Under the pieces are notes generated by a model. It was given only the letters and a program-made list of their open reading frames with translations, was not told the origin of the DNA and ran no database searches. From NCBI GenBank assembly GCA_013180625.2, contig SNVD02013238.1, positions 1-64,000 of the forward strand: 64,000 nt of DNA. The letters run 5' to 3'. The position numbers and the translations under genes are program-made. Shown here in pieces: positions 1-12,222 of the stretch. Each line of letters starts with the position of its first letter. The first letter of the stretch is position 1. This DNA is from Boswellia sacra (Eukaryota; Streptophyta; Magnoliopsida; Sapindales; Burseraceae).

Positions 1-1568
1 TAATCATTTTGCATTTGTCTCCCAATTTGAACCAAAACTTTTAAAGAAGCCGAAAATGACGAAAGTTGGATTTTGGCTATGCAAGAAGAATTGAACCAAT
101 TTGAAAGAAATCAAGTTTGGGAATTAGTCCCTAGACCCAAAAATCATTCTATTATAGGCACTAAATGGATTTTTAGAAATAAAGTAAATGAAAATGGCAC
201 CATTATTAGAAACAAAGCTAGACTTGTTGCTCAAGGATACAATCAAGAAGAAGGTATTGATTATGATGAAACCTTTGCACCGGTTGCTAGATTAGAATCA
301 ATTAGAATGTTGTGTGCATTTGCATGTTATAAAAATTTTACATTATATCAAATGGATGTCAAAAGTGCATTTTTAAATGGTTACATTATGGAGGAAGTAT
401 ATGTAGAGCAACCTCTTGGTTTTCAAATCATGATTTTTCAAACCAGGTTTTCAAACTCAAAAAGGCACTTTATGGCTTGAAACAAGCACCAAGAGCATGG
501 TATGATAGATTGAGCAAATTTCTCATTGATAATGGTTTCAAAATGAAAAAAGTTGATACTACTCTTTTTGTTAAACCAAAAAATGATGATTTCTTAATTG
601 TTCAAATCTATGTTGATGATATTATATTTGGTGCTACTAATGTCTCTATGTGTGAGGAATTTTCCAAGTGCATGCAACAAGAATTTGAAATGAGCTTAAT
701 GGGAGAATTAAATTTCTTCCTTGGACTTCAAATCAAGCAATCAACAGATGGGATCTTCATTAATCAAGCTAAATACACAAGAGATCTTCTCAAGAAGTTT
801 GGCATGGATAATTCAAGGACATATAACACACCTATGGGTACATTAACAAAGCTTGACAAAGATGAGAAAGGAAAAGATGTTGAGGTAACAAAATATCGAG
901 GTATGATTGGCTCTCTTTGGTATTTAACTGCTAGTAGACCTGATATTATGTTTAGTGTGTGTATGTGTGCTAGATTTCAATCTTGTCCAAAGGAATCTCA
1001 CCTTAAAGCTGTCAAAAGGATATTTAGATATCTTCTTGTAACCATAAATCTAGGTCTTTGGTATCCTAAGTGTGATAATTTTGATCTAATTAGTTATTCC
1101 GATGCGGACTTTGCTGGAAGTCTTCTTGATAGAAAGAGCACTAGTGGCTCTTGCCATTTTCTGGGACATGCATTAATCTCATGGTTTAGTAGAAAACAAA
1201 ATTCTGTTGCCTTATCAACCGCGAAAGCCGAGTATATTGCAGTAGGAAGTTGTTGTGCACAATCTCTTTGGATGAAACAAATTTTAAAAGATTATGGTGT
1301 GGTATTTGATCATATTCCCATCAAATGTGACAATACAAGTGCCATCAACATTTCAAAAAATCAAATACAACACTCTAGGACTAAGCATATAGAGATTAGA
1401 CATCATTTTATTAGAGATCATGTGCAAAAAGGTAATATTTCTTTAGAATTTGTTCCCACCGAAAATCAATTAGCCGATATATTTACTAAACCCCTTAGTC
1501 AAGATAGATTTTGCATAATTAGAAGAGAATTAGGCAGGTTGGATATGCTTATTTTGCTTTTAATATGA
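1..1568 (+). pseudogene. Copia pol remnant: reverse transcriptase and RNase H
   Basis: This is the C-terminal part of a copia polyprotein, which copies the element's RNA into DNA. Visible RT motifs are the stretch around [24 protein letters not shown] (residue pattern at about 220-290), [10 protein letters not shown] near 354, YVDD near 610-621 and LNFFLGLQIK near 708. RNase H follows with the SDADFAG and DRKSTSG blocks near 1096-1145, ALSTAKAEYIA near 1207 and the TKHIEIRHHFIRD block near 1380. One base is missing near 45 and another near 427, so the frame changes twice. The first half runs to a stop at 478-480 while the second is open from 477 to 1568. The catalytic YVDD is kept, but the frame breaks mean no full polyprotein can be made. 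Confidence 0.93.
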
Positions 1569-1771
1569 TAGCTACTGTTAAGGGGGAGACATCATATTTT
1601 AGGGGAGTAGTAATTTGATTACTTTTTTTTTTATGACTAACAAAAGGGTGCGAAAAGTTGTGATTGCTTATATTCCTAAACAAGTGCCATTCTTTTTGCT
1701 TTTGTTGATTTATTTCTATTCTTGATTATTAGATTATATTTTAAAGCAATCAATGGTTTTGTCATATCAAA

Positions 1772-1783
1772 CACAGGGGAGAA
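1772..1783 (+). other. Polypurine tract of the SIRE-type element
   Basis: CACAGGGGAGAA lies directly before the LTR start TGTTAGCC. A purine run in this place is the usual primer site for plus-strand DNA synthesis in LTR retrotransposons. Confidence 0.85.
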
Positions 1784-3427
1784 TGTTAGCCCAAAGGCTA
1801 CATGATAATTTTAATGATAACAATACACATTGATTAATTGAGATTTACTAACATGTTTATTTATGTGCAAGAGTAAGATCATTGAAATAATTTTAAAATC
1901 AGAAGAGGCTTATTAAAATGAAGTGTTGAAGCTAAGGGGAAGACTACATGTTAAGGGCACCAAAGTTTAAGAACAAGGATTGACTCAAGGAATGTGACAC
2001 ATGAGCAATGTTCAATCAATTGGTCATATATATCTCTACCAATATCCAAATGATGTGAATTTTGAGCCTTTGGAAAGCTTACTCAATTTATAACATTTCA
2101 TATGTTTTAATGAAATTCAAATTTCAAGTGCAAGGTTGTCCAAATCATCATGCAAGTTGAAAGACAAATGGAAGCAGCTAACATGAGCACCGAATACTCC
2201 TTTGGACATATCTTGATCTAGAAAAATCAAATTACTTGTTCATATGGAATTGGCAAGATGGACTTCTGAAGAACATTTCATATGTTTTGAAGAATTCAAT
2301 TTCAAATGGAAGGCCAACATAATTGACATGCAATTCGGTGGACTGACACAGAGAAGAAAAATCAACTCATTTGAGCATCGAATGATGTTTTGTCCATATC
2401 TTGAGTTAGAGATATCCAAATGACTTGATTCTTATGGCATTGGAAAGATGATTCAATGGAAAAGATTTCATATTCTTTGAAGAAATTCAAATTTCAAACA
2501 GAATGCTGGCATAATACACATGCAAGTCGGTGGTTGACACATGGAAGAAAAATCAAGTCACATGAGCACCGAATGGTGTTTTGGCCATATCTTGATCTAC
2601 AGATATCCAAATGACTTGATTCTTGATGCGTTGGAAATATTATTCAAATTTTCAGATATTTTATGTTTTGCATATTTTCAAATTTCAAACAGAACATTGA
2701 CAAAAGTGCTAGACAAGATTACGGTTCTTATGGTGGACAGAAAATTTGGAGATGGTGTCTTCACTTGATTAAGTTCATCTCATTTGCCTATAAAAGGAGC
2801 CATTCTCCCATGCATTCAACAAGTGCAAGAGAAGCATTTTATCAAGCAAAAAGCCAAGAGAAATATCAAGTTTATAGAGCTTTTATATTCTTTATCTACT
2901 CTTTGAAGAGAGTTATACTTTTGTTGTAAAAATTATCTTTGTTCTTGTATTGTGGTGAGAGTGAGATCTTCTTGTAAAGGATAAAAGTTATCCTTGAGAG
3001 AACTCTTTCCTTGGTGAGGTTGTTCATCACGAAGAACTCTTGGTGTGGTGTTATCAAGAGTTGAAGGAAAAAAGTCTTGGTGAAGTTGTTCATCAAGCAA
3101 GTTGTAAAGTATTCTACAACTTAGTGTAAAGCCTAGCTTGTGGAGGAGCTAGGAGCCCGTGGACGTAGGCAAGGTTTGCCGAACCACGTAAATTGAGTTT
3201 GCACTCTCTCTATCCATATACTCTTTACATTTACTTGCACTTGAGATTGTTTATTATTGCTATTCTCTTGATTGCATCTTAGATAACTTCTATTTTCATC
3301 TTCTTCACTTCTATTCTCAAAAGAAAAAGTGAAATAATTTTATCTTTCAAGAAAAGTTTTATAAATTCGTTTTGATAAATAAAACCCAATTCACCCCCCC
3401 TCTTGGGTTGTCATACCTGGGTCAACA
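1784..3427 (+). repeat. 3' LTR of the SIRE-type element (1644 bp)
   Basis: The LTR starts TGTTAGCCCAAAGGC and ends CCTGGGTCAACA, so it has the standard TG...CA ends. It aligns along its whole length with the solo LTR at 52487-54321. Inside it, from 3009, is a 65-66-bp unit (CCTTGGTGAGGTTGTTCATC and so on) present about twice here and five times in the solo copy. Diverged repeats also occur in the first half, where the phrase aaattcaaatttcaaa and a CATATCTTGA phrase recur several times. This internal redundancy explains its large size. The likely promoter TATA box is at 2789-2796. Confidence 0.93.
2789..2796 (+). promoter_or_regulatory. TATA box of the LTR promoter
   Basis: TATAAAAG in the context GCCTATAAAAGGAGCC, about 640 bp before the LTR end. 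The same box is kept in the solo LTR (53498-53505). Transcription would start about 30 bp further on; this is inferred from the box alone. Confidence 0.7.
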
Positions 3428-4967
3428 GGTAGCACTAATTGAACTAGGGTGTTCAAATGTTGTGATTAATTTACTTGATTTTGATTTGAAATGCACTTAA
3501 TTTTGTTTTAAAAAAAGCATCATTGTAAGAATGTTTTTGGTTACAGGACCAATTATTTGGGTATTATCCTTTCTAGTAGAGTTTCACAAATTGGTTATGA
3601 ATTGCCAATTGAATATTAAGAGACTACATGGCTAGACTTGAGCCCTATTTTAAACTCATGTTTGTTCGCTAGTTTTTCCAATGTGGAATGTGTATTTCAT
3701 CTGGCATCGCCATCTGATCTTGTTCTGAGATTGTTGCTTATTTATTATTTTATTCTTGTAGGATGTGAACTTATCAAAATATTCATGGAAGATCACGAGA
3801 GGAAATTGAGAAGGTCTGGACTTCATGATAAAAACAGACGGAAAGATTTTAGAAGTTTTTTTGTTTACTAAATAGTATTAGGTTTAAGTTGTAATAAAAT
3901 GTGACACTCTTACAGAGGCTGCTTGTCAATGTTTGAAAGATGGTTCTTCTTTGTAATTTTACTATAAAAGTTTCGAGTTCTAGCTTATGAGATTTGATTC
4001 ATGTGTTGAATTGTTATGTAAATATATTTTCAAATGAAAGCTTTTAGGTGATTGGAATTGAATTATTGTCTTCTTGTCAAGTTCATTAGCATCTAACATT
4101 CGATAGAGTCCATTGTTCAACCAAATTAAGAAATAAAAGAAATTATAATGTACTTGAGACGTATGTAAATTACATGGCTATTGTAGATATGTAATTAACT
4201 TTCCACAAACTACAACTGTTCTTATGCAATACTAAATTCTTTGGGAATGCAATTGTCTAAGAAATCTTGAGAAATCGTCAATATTTAAATCCCTCCCTAT
4301 CCTTTCTTTTTAACAAACTCTAGTTTGGATCATGTACTATACTCGTAATATTACTGTCTTAGTGTAGTGTACAATTGCTTATTGTTAAAAACGCTTTCCA
4401 AACAATACCTTGGATAGAACATACTGATGCTTGACCATGCATTAATACTATACATGACACAATCGACAGACCCGAATTAGTTAATTAGCAAATAACCAAA
4501 TTAGTTAACCAATTGTTCCAACTCTACATTATTTTTATCTTGCTGCATAATTGAGAGATGAGATCCAAAACATATTGACATATAAGAGAAATTCCAATAC
4601 TCAATTTGAGAAGAAATCTTAAAATATAAAGCGTAAAATATAAATATAGGCACATAGAAATTGTATTGTTGTTATTTAGTTTAGGCAAACCTCAATAGTA
4701 ATAGTATTATGAATTTTTTATTAAAACAAAAAAAAAAATTGATGGGAACACCTACTCACGGGATGACATAATAAGCCTCAACCCTCAACAAAAGTCTATA
4801 CAAAATACAAAATTTAATTAAAAAATAAATAGAAGGCAATGTAAATTAAATAAAATTATATTGAATAAAATAAAACAACTCTATAATCATTGGTAACTGA
4901 AACATTAACAAATAAGTAAACTAGAAAATCATAATCACTTGTCCACTTCATTGCCTTTATTATCTTG
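3428..4967. other. AT-rich flank; at most degenerate exon remnants
   Basis: No recognisable gene. Two short stretches look like former exons on the plus strand. The first follows an acceptor-like TTGGTTACAG and reads open from about 3547 to a TAA near 3619. The second follows CTTGTAG near 3762 and reads open to a TAA at 3869-3871, basic in its last part (GLHDKNRRKDFR). I could not assign either to a family, and they may be chance. 4230-4967 is AT-rich with oligo-A runs and holds nothing I can name. Confidence 0.4.
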
Positions 4968-7579
4968 TCACAAGTTTAGATGAGCCTGTAAATGAAATGT
5001 GTATTATTAAATAAAATCAATAATATAATTAAACAACAAAAAAGTGTATAACATATATATACCTCAAAAATATATAACATATATATACCTCAATAAAAAT
5101 GTTTTCCTGTGAATCAATTATATCTCTGTTGTGACAAGCATTATGTAAATTGTTAATTTTTGAAGATTCACCACCTTTGATTCCTTTCTGATCCTTTAGA
5201 ATTAAAAATAAAAAATTGTTGGTGATAGTAACAGAATAATAAAACTGGAGTACAAAAAAAATTAACAAGATTATAAATTTAATATTTCATACCTTCAGTT
5301 CTTTTGGGTCATTCAACTTTTGTCGCTTTGTTTTCTATTTAGTTTTTCAAATAATTTGCTCAACCTTAGATTGCTTCCTTTTAAATGGAGGACGACCCTC
5401 ACTTCGAATTGCCTGTGGAGAAAGAATTTTATAATTTTTGTTTGAAGTACCATCAACTTCCTCAACATCTTTTTTATCATCAACTATTTTGATGTTGCAT
5501 TCCTTACCGCCACCACCACAACTCTCAGTCGACCTCAATTTATCTTTGATTTCTTTAATTCCATCTATAACCATCTTGCACTTATCCTCACTTTCAGATG
5601 CTAAGTCTGCCATATCATAAAACAAGTTACGTACATCTTATCGAATCGACACCCTTCAGGTTTGATGCTCAAATTATCATAACTTATTTTCACCTTGGTA
5701 TGACATCTTTTCACATCTTTTCTCTATCGCCTTAAAAACTATTTAGATGGAACATGAAAAAAAATTTTATGAACAAGCACAACAATTGCATGCCGTCATA
5801 AAATTCCTCTAAATTCAAACAATTGACAATTGCATTTAACATTAACGTCAATCTCATTTGAGCAAACCATAAAAGAAACACGACGTTGACTTGCTCCAAT
5901 CATTTTATCTTCATTGACTACGAATTCCAAAGTGGAATCATTCTCTTTACATGTAGACACTTCACAATAGAGCTTAGCTGTTAACTCTTGCTGGAACTCT
6001 TTGAATTTTGCTGTTGTATAAGCATCTTGAAATTGCTTCTCCATGGCATAATGAGTTATACAAGGGATATGTGCGTTGAAGGACTAAAATCATCTTGACT
6101 TTCCTTTTCTACCTTATCTCGTAGAGCATTCTCATATTGTTCCACAAATTGCTTTAAGGTAGTTTTTGAATGAACATATCCATCAAAGAAAGCATGCATA
6201 CTTTCACTACGTTGAGTAGTAGACATGCCTGCCCAAAAAGTATTCTTTACAAATGCTGGGACCTAACGTCTCTTTTCATTATATAATCCTTGTAACCAAT
6301 TATTATTACAAAGATTATATTTTCCAATGAAGCCATTCCAGCATTCTTCAAACTCATCAGGTGTTAATGAATCATACACCACATTTTGGAGTGTAAATTT
6401 AATGGATTCATAACGCTTATAACCCTTCAATTTCTGAGGCAATTTCTTCATTATATGCCATAAGCACCATCTATGTCTTGTTTCTGGAAAAACAATTTCA
6501 ATTGCATTTTGCATAGCTTTATCTTGATCAGTGACTATGGCATTTGGAGCACAACCAAGCATACATGTAAGCCAAGATTGAAAATGCCAAACAAATGTGT
6601 CAGTGTCTTCGTTGGAGATTAACCCACACCCTAATAGTATAGATTGTCCATGATGATTGACCCCAATAAAGGAAACAAATGGCATATCATATTTATTTGT
6701 TAAATACGTAGTATCAAATGTAACCATGTAACCAAACTCCTTATACGCAACTCTACTCCTTGCATCTGCCCATAGAACATTCTTCAATCGACCTTCTGCA
6801 TCCAAATCCATTGTATAAAAAAAAAATTGAATTTTCACCTTGCATTTTCAAAAAATACTTTTGTATTGCAGAAGCATCACCATCCCGAAGTCGTAAACGC
6901 CTTATTTTGTCCAAATAATTTCTACAATCTTTTTCTAAAAAAGACAAATTCTCATGTCCACCTGCGTCAACCACCAAAGAATTAAAATTCTTATTCACCC
7001 TAATCGCAGATTTGTCATTTAATTCTAGTTTCCTTTGAATATGTGGCTTTAGAGTTCTGTTAGCCCAAAAGTATCGAGCTTTTCCTGGCGTACTAAGCTC
7101 ATGGTTATGATCAAGTACAAGGGAAGACACTATTAGGGCATATACATGCACCAAGTCTGGCCTTACAGTCAGTTTTTGTAACTGGATGCATTTTCCAGGC
7201 ATTTCTAGCATGAGATTCTCCCTTACCATTACGGGAACAACATATAGTTATATTTCTCAATTCCCCATCATTGCCCTTTCTTGAAGATCTAATGCTTACT
7301 TCAAATCCCATTTTATTTCCATAGCCTATGTAATATTCTAAGATTTTATCAACCGACTCAAAAACCATCCCAATCTTGAGTTCATCTACTTTTTCTTCTC
7401 CATTATCCTAATTCATAAAGTAAAATAATGCAAAAAATTTAAATGTAGTCATACCTAAAAGAAGTAAAGTAATCATAAAACATGAAAATCATGGTAAACA
7501 AGATTAATATAACACTTACCTCAACAGTTTCAGATTTAGGAAGTAAGTCTTCTACCTCTTTAGACTCAAAGTCCTCCAT
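4968..7579 (-). pseudogene. FAR1-related (FRS) / MULE-transposase-derived pseudogene
   Basis: FAR1/FHY3-type proteins are nuclear DNA-binding factors tamed from Mutator-like transposases. Exon 1 starts at ATG 7579 and ends at 7520; a 112-bp intron (7408-7519) with GT-AG ends follows. Exon 2 then gives the FAR1 DNA-binding domain (about 7370-7060), ending in the DHNHELSTPGK block. The MULE transposase core runs from about 6810 to 6263 with FYTMDLDAEGR, VTFDTTYLTNKY and a late FPETRHRWCLWHI block. The SWIM-like end lies at about 5860-5790 and a lysine-rich tail at 5625-5290. It is broken: a TAG replaces an expected Trp at 6263-6265, one extra base near 6065, a TGA in the SWIM region near 5790, and further stops near 5345 and 5330. 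Late exons at 5089-5193 and 4968-4985 keep splice sites. A MULE transposase remnant is the alternative, but multi-exon structure favours an old FRS gene. Confidence 0.88.
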
Positions 7580-8850
7580 CTCGGCAAATACCTATGATAT
7601 AACATAAAACGTGAAAAAATAATTACTCATAGGAAATGACATTAGATAATTATACTGGTTTATTATTGAGTGTAATAAAAATTTTAAAATTCTTATTGAA
7701 TCTAAAAAGGTTGAAACTCAATTAATATAGAATGATTATATACAATCAAGTGAACAACCCAAAAAGGTGAAAAAGAAAACAAAAGTTAGGAAAAGTAAAT
7801 TTTAATCATAACAAATATTGAACAATGAAACAGAAATATACATCAAGCTACAAATAATAATAACAATAACAAATAAAAAATTCCATGAAATGTTAAAGTT
7901 AAAAAATAAATAAAAAAAGTTTTAAATACTAATAAAGTAAAAAGAATTAAAACTTTTTACCAAACTTTTTCGTTAAGATTAATATAATAACAACAAACAA
8001 AACTTTTAATTAACTTAATTCATCTTCCCTTGCCTTAATCAAGAAGCAATATAATTGAAAGCTTCAAGATACATAAATAACTACTCAATTAGTAGGAATA
8101 AAAGTCAAAAGTACTAAACTACATCATCAAATAAAATAAAACTTTCAAACCATCTAAAAGTACAAGTAATATTAAACATTTAAAATCATAAAATTAACAA
8201 AATAAACTAACAATCATAGTGATTACTTATTTAATTTCAATGATAGTTTTTTTTCAATTGTCTTTAACCTCTAAATACAAATGTGTGAGAACAAAGAGGA
8301 AAGATAAAAATAAATTCCAGAAACATAAATTATATCATATATCAAATGGCAACTCCATATAAAGGAAAAATCCTCAACTTGTTTTCTTTTTTTTTTTTTT
8401 TTTTTTTTTTTGCTATTATTCTAGGTACATGGAACAGATTTCATTTTTAATTAAACTATCTAATCAACTTCACTCATTCTGCGCAACTTTAAAGAATTAA
8501 TATTGTATGTTGATAGATAAGTAATAATATCCAACAATATAAAATTCAAGGAGGAACGATTCTAATCGTTCATTCTCAATTGGAAGGCAACTCGATCTCA
8601 TGTAAGTTTAATTTAATTAATTAACTTCCTCTTCTTTTATGAAAAGTTGAAGCTCACCGATTGAATTGAGGAGAAGAGCTAACGCCGGCTCGATTGGAAT
8701 TGATCTAAGACATTTACCATTTCAGGAGAGAAGTTAAAGAGAGCGGCGGCTAGGCGAGGCGTGAATGAAGCTACGCAGGTTTGAGAGAAGTCGAGAGAGC
8801 GGCGTCTGTTTTATCTTTGTGAAATTACGCGAGTTAAGTTAACGTTAGTC
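7580..8850 (-). promoter_or_regulatory. Old 5' leader, leader intron and promoter of the FAR1-related pseudogene
   Basis: On the minus strand about 8836-8640 is a GC-richer, CT-rich stretch (CTCTCTCGACTTCTCTC, then GCCGCCGCTCTC) that ends in a good donor, AATCGGTGAGCTT. This looks like an untranslated first exon. The 1-kb between it and ATG 7579 is AT-rich and would be a leader intron; it contains a run of about 28 T at 8383-8411 and no other gene signal. The assignment is inferred from composition and position. Confidence 0.5.
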
Positions 8851-9010
8851 CCGTAATTTAGTAAGGTGATGTGGCAATGCCATGTAGTATGTGAAGCATT
8901 TCTGATTTTTTATACATTTACAACTTTTTTGGTTGGTTTACAACTTTTATATAAATGTTTACAATTTTTATTTGCTTTGAGACACCCCAAGGTACCATAA
9001 CATTTTCTTT

Positions 9011-9380
9011 GATATTGATGGTAATTATATTTATTATGAAGATATTATTTACCATAACACAAAATTCTATGCTATCAAACTGGAGGGTCTTACTCTATAA
9101 ATGTGGATCCTAAATCTTTCTTTGAATATTACAAGTGCTGCAACTCTAATATCCAAATTGATTCACGGATTCATCCGTTTGGCAAAATCTAAACAATTTG
9201 TTTTCTGATTGATAAGCATTGGTTCGAAAAGTGCACAAATTTGGATATTTTAAAGTGTTGAAGTAGTGGTCGTTCCACAGTTCATTTAAATGTTTAGAAG
9301 CTTGACGCAGAGAAATGTGAGTGGATTAAGGTGAAAGATGGATTAGAAGATAGAGTTGTTTCTAGGTGAAGATTGTTCCC
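9011..9380 (+). pseudogene. F-box/DUF295 gene fragment (partial copy of the 14062-15223 pseudogene)
   Basis: This stretch aligns base by base with 14617-14989, from GATATTGATGGTAAT to GGTGAAGATTGTTCCC. Translated in pieces it gives the DUF295 stretch with YYEDIIYHNTKFYAI and a cysteine-poor middle. There is no F-box, no start and no C-terminal end. It ends in a T run and a G run at 9381-9404. It is a truncated duplicate and not functional. Confidence 0.8.
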
Positions 9381-9406
9381 TTTTTTTTAATTGGGGGGGG
9401 GGGGTC

Positions 9407-9574
9407 TTGATTGCGATCGATTTTGAACAAGTCAAACGGGCTTGAATATTTTTGTAATAGCCCAGCCCGTCAAGCCTATTAGGTGTTAACGAAGCTCAAC
9501 CCACATTTATAAAATCCCGGCCCAGCCCCTTTTGTTTACAAATACAATTGTTTAAGAAAGGCCGAGGAAGAATG
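9407..9574 (+). repeat. Direct repeat, copy 1 (168 bp)
   Basis: Starts TTGATTGCGATCGATTTTG and ends GCCGAGGAAGAATG. It is nearly identical to 9872-10064. It includes CCCAGCCCGTCAAGCC, a phrase reminiscent of hAT-type subterminal GGGC motifs. Between the two copies, 9575-9640 is a C-rich run with several CCCCCGAC units, and 9641-9871 is AT-rich. Confidence 0.85.
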
Positions 9575-9871
9575 TTTGGGCCCCGCGCGCCCCCACGTCG
9601 CCACGACCCCCGACCCCCGACACCCCCACCCGCCACAAAATAAACATTTCATTGTTTAACCTAGCTAAAATCACAAAATAAACATTTTATTATATATAAA
9701 AGAAAACGTTGAATTTTATAAGAGGGAGAAGACATACAATATATATCCTGAAATTTTTTTTCCATAAAACATTTTGACAGATCAATTTTGCCAACATTTT
9801 GACTAAGTTAACAGTAAAAGACAAAATCTTCCTACAAAATATTTTCTCTTAACGGATTTACCGTAATCAAG

Positions 9872-10064
9872 TTTGATTGCGATCGATTTTGAACAAGTCA
9901 AACGGGCTTGAATATTTTTGTAATAACGGGCTTGAATATTTTTGTAATAGCCCAGCCCGTCAAGCCTATTAGGTGTTAACGAAGCTCAACCCACATTTAT
10001 AAAATCCCGGCCCAGCCCCTTTTGTTTACAAATACAATTGTTTAAGAAAGGCCGAGAAAGAATG
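9872..10064 (+). repeat. Direct repeat, copy 2 (193 bp)
   Basis: Same sequence as 9407-9574 with one extra 25-bp internal duplication (ACGGGCTTGAATATTTTTGTAATA occurs twice, at about 9901-9950). The unit-to-unit distance is 465 bp. After this copy an ATG at 10062 reads open for 15 codons to a donor-like GAGGTAAGT at about 10107, but I see no family match. Confidence 0.85.
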
Positions 10065-10914
10065 GTGAAAAGGCTGAAATGGGTCTATTTCAAGAGGAGA
10101 AACGAGGTAAGTTCCATCGTTTCTAAGCAAAATAGAGTAATTATTGTGTATTTCATGAAGGAAAAATTGAATAGAAGCAATGTTGGAAAGTTTTAGTATT
10201 CCTAGAGAGAGAATGAATGAAGTCGAGTGATTTTTATTTGAAAATGTTAACTCCAAATTTAAGTGCTTCTGGGTTCTTAAGAAGTTTACGGTACTATTTA
10301 TTTGTTGAAAGGTTAATTGGGGTTTAAGATGTTTCTAATGAGATTTAGGTTTTTGCAAAACATTATTGTGATAGTTGAAGATTAAGAAAATTTCTACAGT
10401 TATTTTATTTTGAGTTTGATTCTCAAACTTATCTGTGTGCGTGTTAGAATAGAACTCTTAAAAGGTTTGTTTAAAATTTGTTTCAGTAAAAAATGTTAAG
10501 TATTTGATTTTTTATGAATTTTTTAAGATGATTTTATAATGTTAGAGTTTCAGTCTTCTGCAGGAGGTCAGTTTTATGAAGCTTATTTAAGGTATGAGGT
10601 CTCATAAAATTATAAAATTTGATTGTTTTGTTTGCCTTTATGTTTAGTTTAAATCTGGGAAATTTTATAGTTTTACGTGTTAATCATGAATTGTTATCTA
10701 TTTTAAAATAGAGACATGTCAATCCCCGAAATTGTTTAACAGAGTTAATAAACCCGAAAACATAAATTATTTGGAATAGCTCCTTAGTTCAAAACATTTC
10801 AAGATTTTGGATGCTCAAAGTTCTAGTTGTCTAAAATGCCTCTTTATCAAAAATCAGATAATCAGGATTGCTCTGTTCTTGCAAATTTAACGCCGGTCTC
10901 TGGACTGGTAAAAA

Positions 10915-11390
10915 ATGGGAGAAGGCTCACTGCATCCATCGGTATTTCTAAAGATTCAAGGGCAGTCTTACCTATTTGTAAGCAACTTTCAGAAATCTCA
11001 CGCCTCCAGTACAGTGCAATGTGGTGCATCACCTCAGGTGCCACCCATGTCACCGACTCTTGTAGGTGCCCCATCAGAGAAACGGAAGGACAAATTTTTC
11101 GCAGTTAAGGAGATTATTGTCATGATGGCAAGTGCTCCCTTTGAGAGAATGAAACTCATGATGCAACGCCAAAATGAGATTGTCAGGACAATTCGATTGT
11201 CTCATCCATATAAAGGAATAAGTGACTGCTTCACTAGAAAAATCCGAAACGTCCACTGCTCTGCGGAGAGGTAACGTTTTAGATATTATTGAGTTCTTAT
11301 CTCACAAGATATCCTCTAATGTCATTTGGTTTCATATTTCTGTTGTGTACTCACCTTGTTCAATCCTGACATAATAAATATTTCCTCAAA

Positions 11391-11423
<33 letters not shown>

Positions 11424-12222
11424 AAATCCTAAAACTTGGTTGTGAAGATTGGTTTCGGAGTTTTTCAATGAATCGAAAGAAAGATCACGAAGATGACTAC
11501 TGGAACAGGGAATTGCTAGGATTGTGACAATTCTCTTTCTTGCTAGTGGTGGATCTTTATTTCTATTTTATCCCTTGAGATACGCCCACAAACGCCTGGC
11601 AACTGACATCAAGGCAGCCGGGAAGGCCAGCGAAAGACAGTTTAATGGTCTAGTTGATGTTCGCTGGAAAAGCCTTAGAACAGATCATACTGTTGGACTC
11701 TATCGTGGATGTGTCGCGGCATTTGTACATTCTATATCTAGCGAATTAGTCTTGACAGTAATGAGAGATGCTTTCAGGCCTCAACTAGGATTGCTGGTAA
11801 GACACATTAGTCTTGATCATGAAATGCTGGCTGAGTTTCTTCAACTGTTTACATAAATCTGCTAAATACTATGTTTGCTTTTTTCTTCAGCCTGTTTCTG
11901 CAGGTGACACAGGAGTAGCATGTGGAATTAGCTGGTTACATACCCACTGGAAACTGTGTATCTAAGGATGATGATGAGATCAGGAGAACCTGTCCAGTAT
12001 GGAAGTTCATTTGATGCATTTTCTCAAATCGTGCGCTCAGAAGGTGTTGGGTCCCTTTACAAAGGTGCAATCGCATATGTGGTTAAACGTGTTATTGTTT
12101 TCGGTGTTTTATACGGTTTCCCTAGCTTATTGGTAACAAATGCGCCTCTAAAGAAGGGTAAATCCAGTGAGGATTCTGATCAATCAGCTTCCAGTATTCT
12201 ATCCACTAAATGGAAGAGTTGA
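10915..12222 (+). pseudogene. Decayed ADP/ATP-carrier-like mitochondrial carrier gene
   Basis: ADP/ATP carriers swap ADP and ATP across the inner mitochondrial membrane and have three repeats of two membrane helices. Exon 1 (start chosen at ATG 10915) gives the first-repeat signature ASPFERMKLM-like APFERMKLMMQRQNEI followed by HPYKGISDCF. A second block (11524-11806) gives [27 protein letters not shown] and GLYRGC. A third (about 11935-12222) gives YPLETVYLRMMM then SFDAFSQIVRSEG. The hallmark RRRMMM of true ADP/ATP carriers reads YLRMMM here. The second and fourth helices are hard to recognise, the three blocks are in different frames, and a 25-A run sits in the first gap (11396-11421). The last block ends in a Ser/Lys tail and stop at 12220-12222. 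A diverged but living carrier is possible, though the frame changes argue against it. Confidence 0.75.

Larger units (their letters stand above)
1..3427 (+). mobile_element. 3' half of a SIRE/Maximus-type Ty1/copia retrotransposon
   Basis: The window opens inside the pol gene of an LTR retrotransposon. Reading left to right there is reverse transcriptase, RNase H, a 215-bp 3' untranslated stretch, a purine tract and a full LTR ending in CA. The order RT then RNase H then LTR, and the sentence-like motif MGELNFFLGLQIKQ in RT, place it in Ty1/copia, SIRE/Maximus branch. The 5' LTR, gag, protease and integrase lie to the left of the window. The base run just after the LTR is GGTAG, which would be one copy of the target duplication. 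A solo LTR of the same family lies at 52487-54321. The element is dead: pol has at least two frame breaks in the part visible here. Confidence 0.93.

Noticed and set aside
3638..3871. Open frame of 77 codons with a VFHLASP stretch resembling short-chain dehydrogenase/reductases
   Set aside because: The likeness is a few residues only, no Rossmann fold follows, and the frame crosses an apparent splice acceptor.
5438..5620. Plus-strand Ser/Pro-rich open frame
   Set aside because: It is the antisense shadow of the FAR1-related C-terminal tail.
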